Program-made: the position numbers and the translations under genes
Shown here: piece after piece, positions 46,601 through 59,420 of the stretch
Position numbering within the stretch: the stretch's first letter is position 1
How the letters are laid out: every line of letters starts with the position of its first letter
The notes under the pieces: model-generated
Databases searched by the model: none
What the model saw: only the letters and a program-made list of their open reading frames with translations
What the model was told of the DNA's origin: nothing
Source of the DNA: Polytrichum commune
Lineage: Eukaryota > Streptophyta > Polytrichopsida > Polytrichales > Polytrichaceae
Reading direction: 5' to 3'
Length of the DNA stretch: 64,000 nt
NCBI GenBank assembly: GCA_950295325.1
Contig: OX485808.1
Span: 34,492,527 to 34,556,526 of the forward strand

Positions 46601-49600
46601 CCTCTTAAAATATGTCATTGTAATCTATGATACATGTGGGAAAGTCTCTTTTGAAATCAACCTCTCACTCCTAAGAGGCTTCATCATCCGAAAAGCCTTT
46701 CCATGTCATTAAGAATCTTCTGAAAGATGTATTTTGTAGATGTTGATTATCCACCTGTAGTAATTTATTAGCTTTCTTTGATATGTTTCCATCACGACCT
46801 ACATTAGGGTGGTCAAGGAACACATTGTTAATATCCGATACATATGATTTCAATAAATTCAAAAACATCATGTATCTTCCAATTCTCTGGCAATTTGATT
46901 TCTTAAGCAACTAGTCCAATTCTCCTGACAACATTAAATGGACCACAAAATTTGAGAGACAATTTTTAGACTTTTCCAATGTCAAGCTAGATCTTTGAGG
47001 TATGACCGGAAAAAAAAATATCACCACCACATATTTTCATAAATTTATTTTCTTATCCACATAGTGTTGGGCTCTATCTTGAGCACTCTTTATGCCCATT
47101 TTAACAAATTCAATGACTTCATTTATTCTTTGAGTCATTTGGTTAACACTTTAAAACCTTGATTTTGGGGTTGAAATAGTCATTGAAGTCTTACAATTTT
47201 GTCAATATAAAGCAAAGAATGGATTACAACCAATATTTCTATGCAATCTTTGGTTATACGCAAATTCACAAAGATATAATCACTTGTCCCAAAAATTGTT
47301 GTTTCTTACCAACGTACATTCGAAGTATGTCTTGAATGATTCTATTCGTTTGTTTAGTTTTATCATTTGTCTTAGGATGATAAGTTGTGCTAGGTTAAAT
47401 TTTGGTTGCACACATTTTGAAGAGCATGGTCCAAAACTTAGGATTCCTTATCAATAGTGAAATCCGATGGCATTTTATAAATCTTAAGGATTTTTTTCAT
47501 AAAAAAGTTGACAAAACTAGAAATAATCATTGTTGTCACTATTAGTATAAAATGGGCTATCTTTGTAAATCAATTCACAATCATAAAGATATTGTCATAA
47601 CTAGCTTGTGTCTTGGGAATACAGACAATAAAATCCATCCTAATTGATTCAAATTTTGAATTAGGCACCTCAAGTGGTTGTAACACGCTGGGATTCTTAA
47701 TTTGTTCAACCTTGGATACTCGACTCTATAAGCAACATTGTACATATTCTTAAATATCTCTCTTCATGCCCGACCAATAATAATGGCATCTAATAACCAT
47801 ATATGTCTTCTGAAAATCTAAATGACTAACTATTGGAATATCATGAAAATCATGCATAATATCAAGTCTATGAATTCCAACCTTAGGTATACATACTCTA
47901 GCATTATAATGTAAACTTTCAATTTTCAAATCATAAGACTTAAATTGTTTTATCTCTTCAATGAATCTAGATTCTTTAGATTAATTTTCAAAAGATTATT
48001 TAAATACATCATCATTCGCATAATGAGTTTTAATCTTATCTATCAAAGATGAATTGATACATGAGAATACAGTGGGCATAAGTCACCTAGACTATGCATT
48101 AGCTGTAACATCTTTTTTGCCTTTAATACATTCTATATCAAAGCCAATTTCTTGAAATGTCTCCATCCATCTTCATTGCATTCTACTGAGGTGCTGTTGA
48201 GTGAACAAATACCTCAAAGATTCATGGTTTGTCTCAATCTTAATTTATTTTCCCCAATATGTAATGTCTCCACACCTTTAAAGCGTGAAGAACTACAAAA
48301 TAATTGTTTCTCATGAACATGATAATTCAGTGAGGCACATTTGAAAAATTCAAAAGAATCAAGAAATTTACCTTACGACATTCATAAGGGAACACATATT
48401 TTTCTTCCATCAAAACAACACCAATAGCTAAGTCACTAGCATCAGTACATAAAGCAATAAATGTTTTCAAATGATCCATGATTGTTAAGACATATACTGA
48501 AGTCAAAGCATTGGAAAATTTTAAAAAACGTGAATCGCAATCAAAAGTTCAATTAACAGAGCCAAATGTCCCTTTCAATAATGCAATCAAAGAAATTGTA
48601 ATCTTGATGAATCCTTTGACAAACCTCCAATAGTTGCTAGCAAGACCTAAGAAGGTTTGCACTTTGGTCGTATCCCTCGGGGGGGGGGGGGGGGCAGTGT
48701 GTTAAAAAGTTAAGGATATAGGTGCGAACAACCACTATTTTATAGGGGGGTATTACTTTCAATTCTCTTCTTTTTTTCACATGCTATCATTATGTAAATT
48801 TCTACTTTGGGTTAATAGAAAAATGGCTTGCATTACTTATAATTCCAAATTATTATTCCATACCCTATAGTACTTTAAAGATGTCCAATGCCATTTTTGA
48901 TACCCTATATTACTCTTAAGCCCAATTATAATTTTTTGCTCCCATGTTTTTAAAATACCCTATCATTTGTTCGCACGTATATTGCTACTCCAACCAATGA
49001 CTACCCCCCCCCCCCCCCGAGTCGTATCCCTAGGTATCACCCATTCAATAGTTACTTTGATCTTTCTAAGGTCAATTAATATGCCTTCATCTGTAACTAT
49101 ATGCACAAGGTACTGAACGTTTGATGGAAAAAATTCACATGTGCTGTGCTTGGCATAGAATTTATTAGATCTTAAGATATTTAACATTTTTTAAGATGTT
49201 CTCTGTGTTCCTCTACCGTTTTAAAGTAAATCAAAATATCATCCATACATACCTACACGAACTTAGTCAAATGTTTACAAAACAAGATATTCATCAAGGT
49301 CATAAATATTGTTAGAGCATTTGTGAGCCCAAAAGGCATCACATCATCCTCATAGTGTCCTAGCGACAACTGAAATACGGTCTTTTTAGTATTTGATTGT
49401 TTCACTTGCATTTGGTGGCAACCACCATTAAGGTCAACTTTAGAATACATCTTTGCTCTATAAAGATTATCAAACAAATAATATGTCCATAATAAAATAT
49501 TTTTGTTCTTTATGATCAAGTTATTGTGTCCATAATACTCTACACACAATCTCAAAGACCCGTCCTTTTTCACGGGCAACATTGGTGCATCCCATGGAGA

Positions 49601-50670
49601 CTCACTAGGTCAAATGTAGCATTTGTTTAACAAATTCAAGAATTGATATTCTAATTCCTCGTTCTAAGCTAAAGAAAGATGATATGGAGCTCTTGAGAAT
49701 GGGGTTGAATTATCAACCAAGCTTATAACATGATTTATTTCTGTTATTGGTGGCAGTTCAATTATTTTAACAATAACTACATCATTGAATTCATGAAGAA
49801 TAACTTATTATCCAAAGCAACCTCCCTTTTGTGTTGACTTTGATTTCCTCTTGTGATTCTACCACATAGACTAAAAATAATTTTTGACATTTCAAATAAA
49901 CCTTTCCATTTGCAAATAAAAAAACATAGTTTGACACTGATTGTTTAACTTTGATGGAACATGATTTTCCATATGAAAGTATTCCATTTACAAAACTTTC
50001 TTTTCAAGCATCATGTGCATCTACTTGATATAGCCATGTTATTCCTAAGATGACATTGTATTGACCTCCACTCTAAACATTGGAGTTGGCTACAATGTTG
50101 ACTCCTTGAATGTCCACCAACACTTTCATCATATGGTGGTTCATAGTACTAGATTCGTTGTACAATAGTAAAATAAAACATATTTTTACTCGAATTAGAG
50201 GAAGTCCAATTTCCTTGCAAAATTAGGTGGCATCATATCATGTGTGCTTCCCAAATCAACCACCATAATGCGTGGATGGAAAAAGTTCAACCACCCTTCA
50301 ACTTGAACTACTGTCAATTCATGTTCTACTTCCATGTTCACCATCGTAGCAGAAGCTTAGACCAAGCCACCTCCATCATGCTCTTGGACCTTTGCTAAAT
50401 CTTCCACTTTCAAGGTTGTTGTTTGTCACTTCTTACTCTTGGGTCGCTCAAAGGATCTATGTCCAAGTTCATGGCAAACAAAACGAAGTCCATTTTGGCA
50501 GTGTTTTTTTTTCTGCTCAACGAAATAGTCCGACTACATTTGTTGCCTTCATGATTTTTCCCAGGAAATTTAAAGGATGTAAATAATCAACCTTGAGAAC
50601 CATATCCTATAGCCTCTTTTCGAGTTGACCAGGCTCTGCTGTCCTATCTTGTTTCTTATCCACACTAGAA
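46600..50670 (-). pseudogene. Decayed Ty3/gypsy gag-pol (chromovirus-like)
   Basis: Read on the minus strand in order: a zinc-knuckle region (CHELGHRSFE, ~50480-50430); an aspartic protease site VDLGSTHD (~50265-50235); reverse transcriptase with KKDGSLRLCVEYYGHN, SKVDLNGGCHQM, MPFGLTNA and MDDILIYF (49582-49190); RNase H/connection (ALCTDASDLAIGVVL near 48450); integrase (MDFIVCIPKTQASYDNIF near 47600); and a C-terminal RRFLMTWKGFSDDEAS (~46720-46670) resembling a chromodomain. RT YxDD is CMDD here. Stops (for example just before VCMDDI) and frameshifts make it dead. LTRs were not found. Confidence 0.85.
48676..49021. mobile_element. Poly-G-ended hAT-like MITE (CTCGGGG family), 346 bp
   Basis: The left end is CTC followed by about 17 G; the right end is about 15-17 C followed by GAG. 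Flanks are a perfect 8-bp repeat TCGTATCC (48668-48675, 49022-49029). Removing the element restores the gypsy reading WVIPRDT into TKVQTFLGLA. Subterminal GGTGCGAACAA words are inverted in both halves. Its start resembles the 629-1043 element. Confidence 0.9.
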
Positions 50671-50682
50671 TATGATGGGCAA

Positions 50683-51115
50683 ACGGCCTACATGGAAACT
50701 CACCCTAAGCTCTCAATCTAGCCCAACTTCATGAATGTTTTTGGGGCCCAACCTTGTGACTTGTAAAGTGACGAGGACCAATTTTAGGTCCCAATGTTTT
50801 TGAGGGGAAAGACTAGTGAAGAGAAATTACCTTCCATGAATCAATGGTAATGATGTTCATTACCCAATGAATGAGCCCAATCCGGGCCATGCTAAGAGTT
50901 CGAGCCCTTGAAAACCTCGTCCCGGTCTTTTCAAGCCCGCTCAAAGATTTGACACCAATTTTTATGCACCTAGGACGCCACATAGGATGAGTGAATGCTC
51001 AAGGCCCAACCCTAGTATAAAGCCCTTAGGCCATATTTGATGAAACCGACCAATCCTATTGGTTGAAATTCTTAGAGTTTGGGTTGGCCCTCAATCCGGC
51101 CCCGAGTACAAAGTA
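50683..51115. repeat. Harbinger-like element remnant related to 29271-30305
   Basis: It shares AACTTCATGAATG.TTTTTGGGGCC and CAACCTTGT.A.TTGTAAAGTG words with 29335-29385. Toward the right a GGCCCTCAATCCGGCCCC word lies in the same relation to an end-like ACAAAGTAGGC. Ends and target repeat unclear. Confidence 0.45.
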
Positions 51116-51119
51116 GGCT

Positions 51120-51500
51120 AAAAGGTAGATGGGTCTCAAGTGGCTCTTTACTCAATCAAAACCCCTATATTTGATTGGTACGGGGCTCGGTGAGGATGAA
51201 AGAGAAAACATCATAAAGACATATGTTTAAAAGAGAGTGCACTATGTATTGAAACATCAATAACTACTATGCTCTCAATAGTGAACCACAATTGAAAGGA
51301 CCTATGCGTCCAGCTCAAAAACCAACAAGCATGCACTTTCGATAACCACACCTAAATCATGGGGAAGTCCAATTTTCAATCCAGTTTTTGTGTACGCTTC
51401 ATCGTAGATTTGCTAATGCAACACAAGTGATGTTGTGTAGAAATGCAATCGGTAGAAATTGGAGAACATGAAAACCAAACCAATTAACACCACATACTTT
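51120..51500 (+). repeat. Dispersed repeat family R, copy 3
   Basis: Matches 27640-28060 over most of its length, including AACATCATAAAGACATATGT and CTTCATCGTAGATTTGCTAA. Confidence 0.7.
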
Positions 51501-52543
51501 ACTTATTACTATCAAGGTACAAGTGCATATCCATCATGATGCCGTATGATGTATGCGGCCAAAATGGGTAAGGCCCGAGCTGCTTGATAAGCTCGGCCCC
51601 ACCCAGAACACAGTAAGCGGTTAATTAGCATCTCAGGCATGTGGCCACCATTTGAAAGCAAAAAGTGCCTACCTCCAAATATACGGTCATCCTTTACAGA
51701 TTGTGCTTGTTGATTACATGACAGAATATACCATTCCCTTTGGCCTCAAATAGGGTCAAAGTTCCAACCAGTGTCTGGGGAGATTTTCGGGCATAATCGG
51801 TCCATATCCTGGTGTTTCCAAGTCCAGCCGGTTGCGTGTTGTGATCATTCAGTTTCTCTTTATTGAATCGATGGATATTCTATACATTCCTCTAAAAAAC
51901 CCGGTGATTTCCTTGAACTCTTGAACTCCAACCGGTTATTGCTCAAACTCATGCCCCGATCACACCCACGCTTTCCGTCCAGTTTCAACCGTGAAATTGA
52001 TGGGGATTATGTTCAGAAATAGATGTTAACCCACCACTTTTCACATTAGTATAGCCGAAGATGCCGGCAGATGGTGTCAGAACTAGTCGGCGTGATTAGC
52101 CCCTCCACTGGTTCATTTGTAACTAGACGTCAGTTCTCCCTGTTCATTGATATCAATAAGGCGATCTTTGGCCATCAAATTACTCTCGGAAGCATTACCA
52201 GCGTACATACCTCTCATCTATCTGACACAAAAACATGACCTCTTCTGGATTTGGCGATTGGTTCATCTCAAATGGCTTGGACTAAATGAATTTGGGTTCT
52301 TTAAAGTTGATTCCGGTGTTCCAATAAGCTAGAAATAATAAGTTTTGGGTGGCATACTATTTCAAGGTATTTATGTTGAATGAATGAGAGGTACACTTGT
52401 ATGTGATATTTTCCTTTCTCACATAAACATCCAATAGTCAACAATGGTGTGGTCCATGGCACAACCTATTACATTGTTTGTGGTATTTAATTTCACTTGA
52501 CTATTAGTGTTATTTACCATATTATAATGCCTATCCTAGGTTA
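51501..52543. other. Intergenic stretch; only a short word repeat recognised
   Basis: CAGTGTCTGGGGAGATTTTC with GGGCATAATC (about 51772) recurs near 63773. No gene or element end is supported. Confidence 0.4.
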
Positions 52544-53050
52544 TGTTGGATCCTTTTGACATAGAGACAAATGACATAAAGAAAGAAAGAATCACGACTT
52601 AGAGATTCGTAAACAAATGTAGCTCTCACCCTTGTTAAACCCTCAAGGCCGAGGCCTTAATACAAACACTAGTCATAACTCTAACACTTAAGTCTATCCT
52701 ACCTCACACTATCACTCCCATAAACACTAGAAGAAGGTGTCGAACTCTTTGCCGAGTGCCTTTTTATACTACGAATTAGGAAGCTTCACTAGAAATATCC
52801 TAAATCTACTTACTTGTAGATATGACACCTAAATCTATAATAACATACATATGCCTAATATAAAAAAACCCTACCCCGTCAACTGGATAAGGTGTAGGCC
52901 TTGTCACCGTTCTATCAACTTGGCGTTAGCAAGTAATGGCCACTTGACCAATATCTTCTAGAACTTACCACAAATCCTATCAACTTACATACTTTCTAAT
53001 CCTAAGTAAATCTTCACAATGCTAGTAAATTAACAAATTTAACCATAACA
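52544..53050 (-). mobile_element. Solo LTR, same family as the 25108 gypsy LTR, 507 bp
   Basis: Reverse complement aligns end to end with the 25108-25863 LTR after removal of its SINE-like insertion; it starts TGTTATGGTTAAATTTG and ends AAGGATCCAACA. Shared blocks include AAGGCCGAGGCCTTA-like and TAAGTAGATTTAGGATATTT. No internal sequence is attached. A 5-bp target repeat is not clear (GGTTA and ATTAC). Confidence 0.8.
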
Positions 53051-53639
53051 ATTACACTTAGAATGCCCAATAAGGTTGACCATTAGTGTAACCACATGAT
53101 ACAATTTGTAATTTGCATGATCAATAATATCTTCATGTAACACAAAATTGTTGTCTCTCAAAAGTCATTAATCCTAACAAAAAATGTCATGTTGACAATT
53201 AGTGAAATGTGACACTACTGATTCTCTGGGCATATAGTTTAGGCCCTTTGTAAATATTGTACGTGACACTAAGTATCATAAGTGGTGTAGTAGTTTTGAA
53301 TAATACATAAGGAATGTCAATGGACTTAATCAATTGAATTTAGCGAAATTCGGGTGCTCTAAGATAAGCAAACCTAATTTGTTTACTTGCCTTAAATGGA
53401 CGCTTACATTTGAATGGTTAAGTGTGGATTTTAAAACGAACCCCAAAATTACATTTATTTAAATGAGATTGGATTACGTGCTCAAAATTTGTTAATGATA
53501 CTAGTTTGCATAGTCAAATGAGATTGGGTCACTCAAATAATTCCCTCGGAATGTCTATAGCACTAGCTTTGGAATCACTGTCTCGATTTTTGCTAGATAA
53601 GTTCTCTCATCACATGTAGGAAGGTCCTACACTGTTTAT

Positions 53640-54090
53640 GGTATTTAGTGTCAAGTACACTATTTATGAAGGGCCTACACTAGATGCCTAGGGGTCTCAA
53701 AGTGTCATGCCTGCTAATTGACAATATGATACCATTCATCAACATATGTAACTTCTATAAGTGAAAAAGATATTTACATTATGACATTTAGAGTAGCACA
53801 TTGGGATACTTTAGATGATAGTCTTGCATTTTAGTATGTAAGGGGAAGATATTTATATTTTAGTATGCAAGAGGAAGATATTCTTGAGCATACTAATGGC
53901 AAGTGTCATTTGTGTACACTTTAATCAACTTGTAAACCTTTGTGTAACATGACATTCACCTCATAACATGGTTGTACTCATGTCAAGATATCAGTAAGCG
54001 CACTTGAATGCCAAGTGTCACAAGGTGAAGTTCTTGATCATTAGTGTTACCTAGCATACACCTCAAAATAGGGTAAGTGGCACTTTCATG
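53640..54090 (-). repeat. Dispersed ~500-bp repeat, copy 2
   Basis: Reverse complement of 38580-38950 in order, including AAGCGCACTTGAATGCCAAG and CCTCAAAATAGGGTAAGTG. Confidence 0.75.
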
Positions 54091-54386
54091 CACGTTTACT
54101 AGTTGGAAAAAGTACACAAGGAATTCGGTGGGTATGATCAACCAAATTTCTAATGAAGTTTGGGTGCTCTAAGATTATCGAACTTGATTTGGTTACTTGT
54201 CTTAAAAAGGCACTCATATTTGAGTAATGAAGTGTAGATCTAAAGATGGACATCAAAATTACATATATGTAAATAAGATTGAATGAAGTGCTCCAAATTT
54301 ATTAATGATACTAGCCTCCTTAGTCCATTGATATTGGAGTGTTCATATAAGTCCCTCCAAATTTCTATTGAGCACAACACTAAACA

Positions 54387-54600
54387 TTGTAATCAATGTC
54401 ACTTACTAGTTGGAATCACACAATGCTATATATATATATATATTATATATCTCATATTTTACCAACAAATGCGAGATTGGTTGTTTGGGCATTATAGAAC
54501 ACTTACAACTTGACTTGGGGAAAAATTTACATCCATACTAAAAAGATATAGCATTGTGTAACTCCAAATAGTAAGTGACACTAAATATCGTACTTAGTGA
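54387..54600. mobile_element. ~210-bp MITE-like inverted repeat, copy 2, with (AT)n
   Basis: Left arm TGTCACTTACTAGTTGGAAT and right arm, reverse-complemented, TGTCACTTACTATTTGGAGT continue to ACACAATGCTATAT on both sides. An (AT)n run of about 20 bp follows the left arm. Same family as 36284-36470. Confidence 0.65.
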
Positions 54601-56340
54601 AGACTTAGAATCGCCATCTTGAATTTGGCGAGAAAAGTCCTCTAGCCACATACATGTAGGAAAGATTTATTGTAGAAAGAGTACACTTTTTTCAAATCGA
54701 GCAATGTCATGAGTGAGACGAATCCCATTATAACATCATTAGAAAGGTCGCCTCTTCGTTGCTTTTGAATCAATGAATAAGCTCCTCCGTACTCAAAGGA
54801 TATGATGTAGGCCTCAAGCTTTGATAATGGCAACTAGGTGAAAGATGATAGAACCACCTATAACGGATATCATAACTGCCTCTGCCTACAAGTCAATAGA
54901 CGGGGGTTGGCAGGCCTACACACCCACCCTCTTTAAAGCTTGAGGTGGGCCCCACCAACATTACCCATGATGAAAACGTAACCAATCATAATTTATATCA
55001 TAGCATGTGTTTTCCCTTTCTAAGATTATTTGATCTTGTATTTTGCATCCAACGTCCCAAATTAGTGTAGAGGGATGTATTCGAGATGAATTAACTACAA
55101 ATCTATGGAAACTTTACTTTTATTAGACCCCTTTTACTTTGGTACTGTTCGTAAAGGTCCAGTTCAAATTGGTGGGTGTCTAGCCTTGGTTCGTGGAGGG
55201 GAGTAGGACAATTACTCCCACATTCGGGTGGCTTAAATCCACGGCCTTAATCCGGATCCTAGGGGAGCTCCAAGGTTAAGTTGTCTAAGGCCATATTAAG
55301 TTGAGGCATCCATAGTCGACCAGGTTCACTTAACTGCTCACTAGGGTCATGTAATGCTGACATAGATGAGATCTACATGTTTTAAACGAACAAAGTCAAA
55401 GTTTATGTGGCAACAACTTGTGATTGAGTATAGTAGGCACCTATTCCCGATCAAGACCCCATCAACAATCTACAGGGTAACGAAATTTTGATTAGGCTAA
55501 GATTGAATTTTGATTAAGCCAAAACCACTAGTGCCATGACACATGTCTTAGTTTTGAGTGCTAAGGTGAGGAGGAATGAGCGGTTAAAATGAGTAGCCAT
55601 GGTATACTCTAAACATTGGTAATATGTTTAGGCCAACTTTTGGCTTCAAAAATTCACAATAATTTCAATTTAAGGAAGCAAAAAAAAATCTTAAATAATT
55701 TAAGTAAATTTTAACAATTTAAGTAATTTCTCGTAATTCACTACTAGAGATTTTGTGGTCCTAGAACACACTTTCCATTTGACAATGGGTGGCCATTGCA
55801 ACATGACCCAACTCACATGTGTCGAGTCCAATCTACGACTGATCAGCCATTAGTGTAACAAAATGACACTTTTTCATTTGCATCTTCATGTAAGGCCAAA
55901 AAAAACATCATTTAAACACTCGAAAAACTTGATAAGTAATGTCATGTTAACAGATAATGGACGTGACACTACTAAACCTCTAAGCATCGAGTTTAGGCCC
56001 TTTGCAAACAGTGTACGTGGCACTAATAAATACCACAAATGGTGTAGCGTGAGTGAGTTCATGTGTGTGTTTGGGTTGTATTTGAGAAGCAGCCAGTGGG
56101 CCTGATTGCACAAAAAGTGCACTTGTTCCCAACCTTCCTACGTTCCAGTATTGGAGAATGTTGATGTGGCATGCTCAAAATTTGAAACATTCTTGTTCGA
56201 TCGCCATTCTCGACCTTTGCATGGGCTTTCTTGTCTGCCACTTTGCTAATTAACTTCTCATTTATCGAGAAATTGCAAGATTGAGCTTTGGTCAAACTTA
56301 CTTGGGTTCAATACCTAGTCTAATTAGAGCCATGTGCTCG
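54600..56340. other. Intergenic stretch with one repeat copy
   Basis: About 55920-56045 carries the GTTTAGGCCCTTTGCAAA repeat tail also found at 38.99 and 53.24 kb. No gene recognised. Confidence 0.4.
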
Positions 56341-56349
56341 ACCGTAGAA

Positions 56350-57720
56350 TTATTCGATCGGCTACATGGTTGCGTTCCATTCTATATTTAGCACTTGATA
56401 TGGGCCTCCACTCTCTTATCTTCATGGGATCGAAGAAACTTGGAAAGTAGCTCAGTTGGATAGAGCCACCCAACTACACGTGTCAAGTTTGTTATCTTGA
56501 TCTTTCCCTATGCTTCGTTGGCGCATTCTAGATTGAGTGCATAAGCCAGCAACTTCCACAAGGACAAATAGAGTGATAACAACGGAATGAAAAAAGCCAT
56601 ACAAAGGTTGGCTTGTTTAGGCAATAAGCCAAGTAAAAGTCCGAAAGAGATTGATGCCATTACAAATAATGAACAGTGCATGAATAGTATGAATGTGTGA
56701 ATAGTGTTAGACATTAAAGTGATAGTGTTGCTATGAATAGTGTTTTTAGTGCATAATACTGGGATGAATAATGTTACATGTGAATAATGTTGGGATGAAC
56801 AATGATTCTTGTGAATAGTGCTAGGAATTTAACTCCACCCAAATTTCCAAGTGTTAGCTTGAATGTATGAATAATCAATGAATATTTTTATTTTATTTGA
56901 GGGCCCCACAAAGTATATTTGTCATATTCCAAGGTCATGGAACCAACCCACATGGTTGAATAATGTTATCTTTATACATAAGCTTGGGTCAACCCTTTTT
57001 TTAGTTGGATAGTTGGTCCAAGTCCTTTGTGGTTGCAATTTTGACCCGAGCACTATCCAAGTGGTGAAATCAACATTTAAAAAAAAAAATTGATCTAACT
57101 ACACTGTTCATAACATTAGTTAGCCATGTGGGTTGGTTTCATGACCCTAGAATGTGTCAATTATATGTGGGCTCCTAAACAAAGCACCAATACTTGTTAT
57201 TATTCATACATTCAGGCTGACACTTGGGAAACTTTGGTGGAGTTGTACTCTTGGGACCATTCACATGATTCATTGTTCATCCCAACTTTAATCACTAAAA
57301 ATACTATTCATATCAACACTATCATTGAAAATACCGACACTATTCAATATATTCTTACTACTGTAGTACCTTTACCACTTCGGCACTAATTAAAATATTC
57401 TATGAAATATTCTATGAAATGTTTATGAAGTATTTTTATGAAAAAAAGAAAATTCAAGAAATTGTATGTTTTCAAATCTAAGAAATTAATTAAAATTTTG
57501 ATGTATTTCCTTTGAATCCGGAAATACCAAATAAAAATTATATATTTTAATTGGTATTCTCCTATAAATAGCTGAAGTGGCACATGTACTACAATATTCA
57601 TATCCGCACTATTCATTATTCATACCAACATTAGTTTCTTCTTATTTTATAAGTTTCTTACATGAAAGTAAGATAGAGAAGGCCCATATCATATGCTAAA
57701 TATAGAATGAAACATTACAA
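56350..57720. mobile_element. Large fold-back element, arms ~0.6 kb around a ~110-bp centre
   Basis: The left arm (about 56350-57000) and right arm (about 57115-57720) are reverse complements in matched order: TTCTATATTTAGCA...GATATGGGCC at the outer ends, TGTATGAATAAT in the middle, and CC(C)ACATGG next to the centre. Each arm has its own indel block. Further single-arm copies lie at 6165-6310 and 58390-58700. GAATAGTG-type words are tandemly repeated in the arms. Confidence 0.7.
56443..56475 (+). other. tRNA-like A-box segment
   Basis: GTAGCTCAGTTGGATAGAGC is a canonical tRNA D-arm/A-box sequence, but no T-arm (GTTCRANNC) follows at the expected distance. It is a tRNA or SINE fragment within the left arm's extra block. 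Confidence 0.5.
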
Positions 57721-57779
57721 TGCAGTTGAATAATGTTATGTTCTACAAAAATAAGCTTCATTGTGGTGAACTAATGCAC

Positions 57780-58370
57780 AGAGGAGTGCTTGCATAGGGC
57801 AATTCCCTAACTTAAATGTTTGAGTACTTCAAATAACATTTCTAAGGTATGTGGGTGTTATTCAGTTCATTTTTCATGTTTTGTAATATTATTCAACACC
57901 CACTATTTGTTCTGTGGGCCCTCGGAATATAACAATCAGATGCTCAAAAAGTTAAGCAGGAGACTCTACTTTCCGACTGTTATATTCTAAGGGCCCACTA
58001 AAAAAACACTTGGTGTTGAGAAATGTATGTCTCCAACTTCTATCGATCAAATTTACGCAATAAAATTGATGTTGAATTCGCAAATCTACAATGAAGCATC
58101 TGCAAATACTAGAACAAAAATTGGACCTCCCTTGATTTAGTTATGGTTATTGGAAGTGCATGTTTCTTGATTTCCTAATTGGATACATAGGTCTTCCCAG
58201 TTGTGTCCACTTTTGAGTGTATAGTGGTTATTAATACTTGAAAACAAAGTCTATTTTATTTTTAACAAGTTTAATGATGTTTGCCCTTTGATCCTCACTA
58301 AACCACAAACCAATCAAGTACAGAGGTTTGATTATGAAACCAACCAATTAAAACCCATATACCTTAAGCC
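57780..58370 (-). repeat. Dispersed repeat family R, copy 4 (reverse)
   Basis: The reverse complement matches 27640-28060; shared words include AACATCAT.AA and AATTTGACCAAT-free core GAAGCATCTGCAAAT counterpart of the TTTGCTGATGCAAC block. A TCTAAGGGCCC / GGGCCCTCGGAA inverted word lies at 57915-57990. Confidence 0.55.
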
Positions 58371-58763
58371 ATAACATTATTCAATTGTATGGTTGATTTT
58401 TGTTTCTATATTAGCATTGGACATGTGCCTCCATTGTCTTACCTTTATGGGAAGAAATTGACACTAGTATGAATAATGGATAATGTTGGTATATTCAGTG
58501 AATAGTGTTTTTAATGAATAATGTTGAGATGAACAATGTTTCTTGTGAACATTGCAGAGAATATAACTCCACCCAAACTTTCAATTTTCAACTTGAATGT
58601 ATGAATAATAACCAAATATTACTTCTTTGTTCGAGGAGCCCATATGATATATTTTCTTCATTCTAATATCAGTTGAAACTAGTCCACATGGCTGAATAAA
58701 TGTTATGGCCTATCATTGTTGGTCCCTTTCCAAATGGAGCACAAAATGAGTGGTTGTCATAAC

Positions 58764-59411
58764 CAAGGCTGATTTTTCACAAAGTTTTTGCATGTCCACG
58801 TCCAAAAACCTTGAATTGAAAGGCAAAAAAAATTGCAACCCGTCCCAAAACCGGTAATTTCTAAACCAACCCGTCCATGGAAAGGTTAAAGAAAAAACAA
58901 CCTGTCCCAAAACCGGTTTGAAAATGAAGTTACCCGTCCTCCAAGAGGTATAAATAAGTCTCTTACAATGTTGGTAAAAATCAACATGTGATTGGTTGCA
59001 CTTGGAAACAATAGGATCTTGACAAATTATGCCTTCAATGTTCGTCAATTTTATGTCATTTGTTGTCGATTCTCAATCTTTCCAGTACACCTCATTCTAA
59101 ATTTTGTGGTTGATGAATTAATGTATGTAGGTGAATCAAGCACTTCAAGATTGATAATTTGATTGGGTATTAATGGTTTGATTGCATTATGCTTATATTC
59201 ACATGTCATATATGACATAATGTAACTGATATTTGTACCATTTATATTTTTTGCAAAAAATTATCAATTTTTTTTTAATTTTTAAAACCCGTCCAAAGTA
59301 AATTTGACACGTCCAAAAGCCGGTTCATTTTCTAAGAACCCGTCCACTGGAAATGTTTTTTTTATGAACATGTCCATGGACATGTTAGGGACCTTGTGAA
59401 AAATCACCACT
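58764..59411. mobile_element. Non-autonomous TIR element (TTTTTCACAA ends), copy 2, 648 bp
   Basis: Matches 14268-14956 along its length, with the same ends (CTGATTTTTCACAAAG and CTTGTGAAAAATCACCA). Flanks GTCATAAC (58756-58763) and GTGATAAC (59413-59420) match at 7 of 8. Confidence 0.8.
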
Positions 59412-59420
59412 GGTGATAAC

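Noticed and set aside
56443-56510. tRNA gene starting GTAGCTCAGTTGGATAGAGC
   Set aside because: The D arm is perfect but there is no T arm or matching acceptor stem, so it is at most a fragment.
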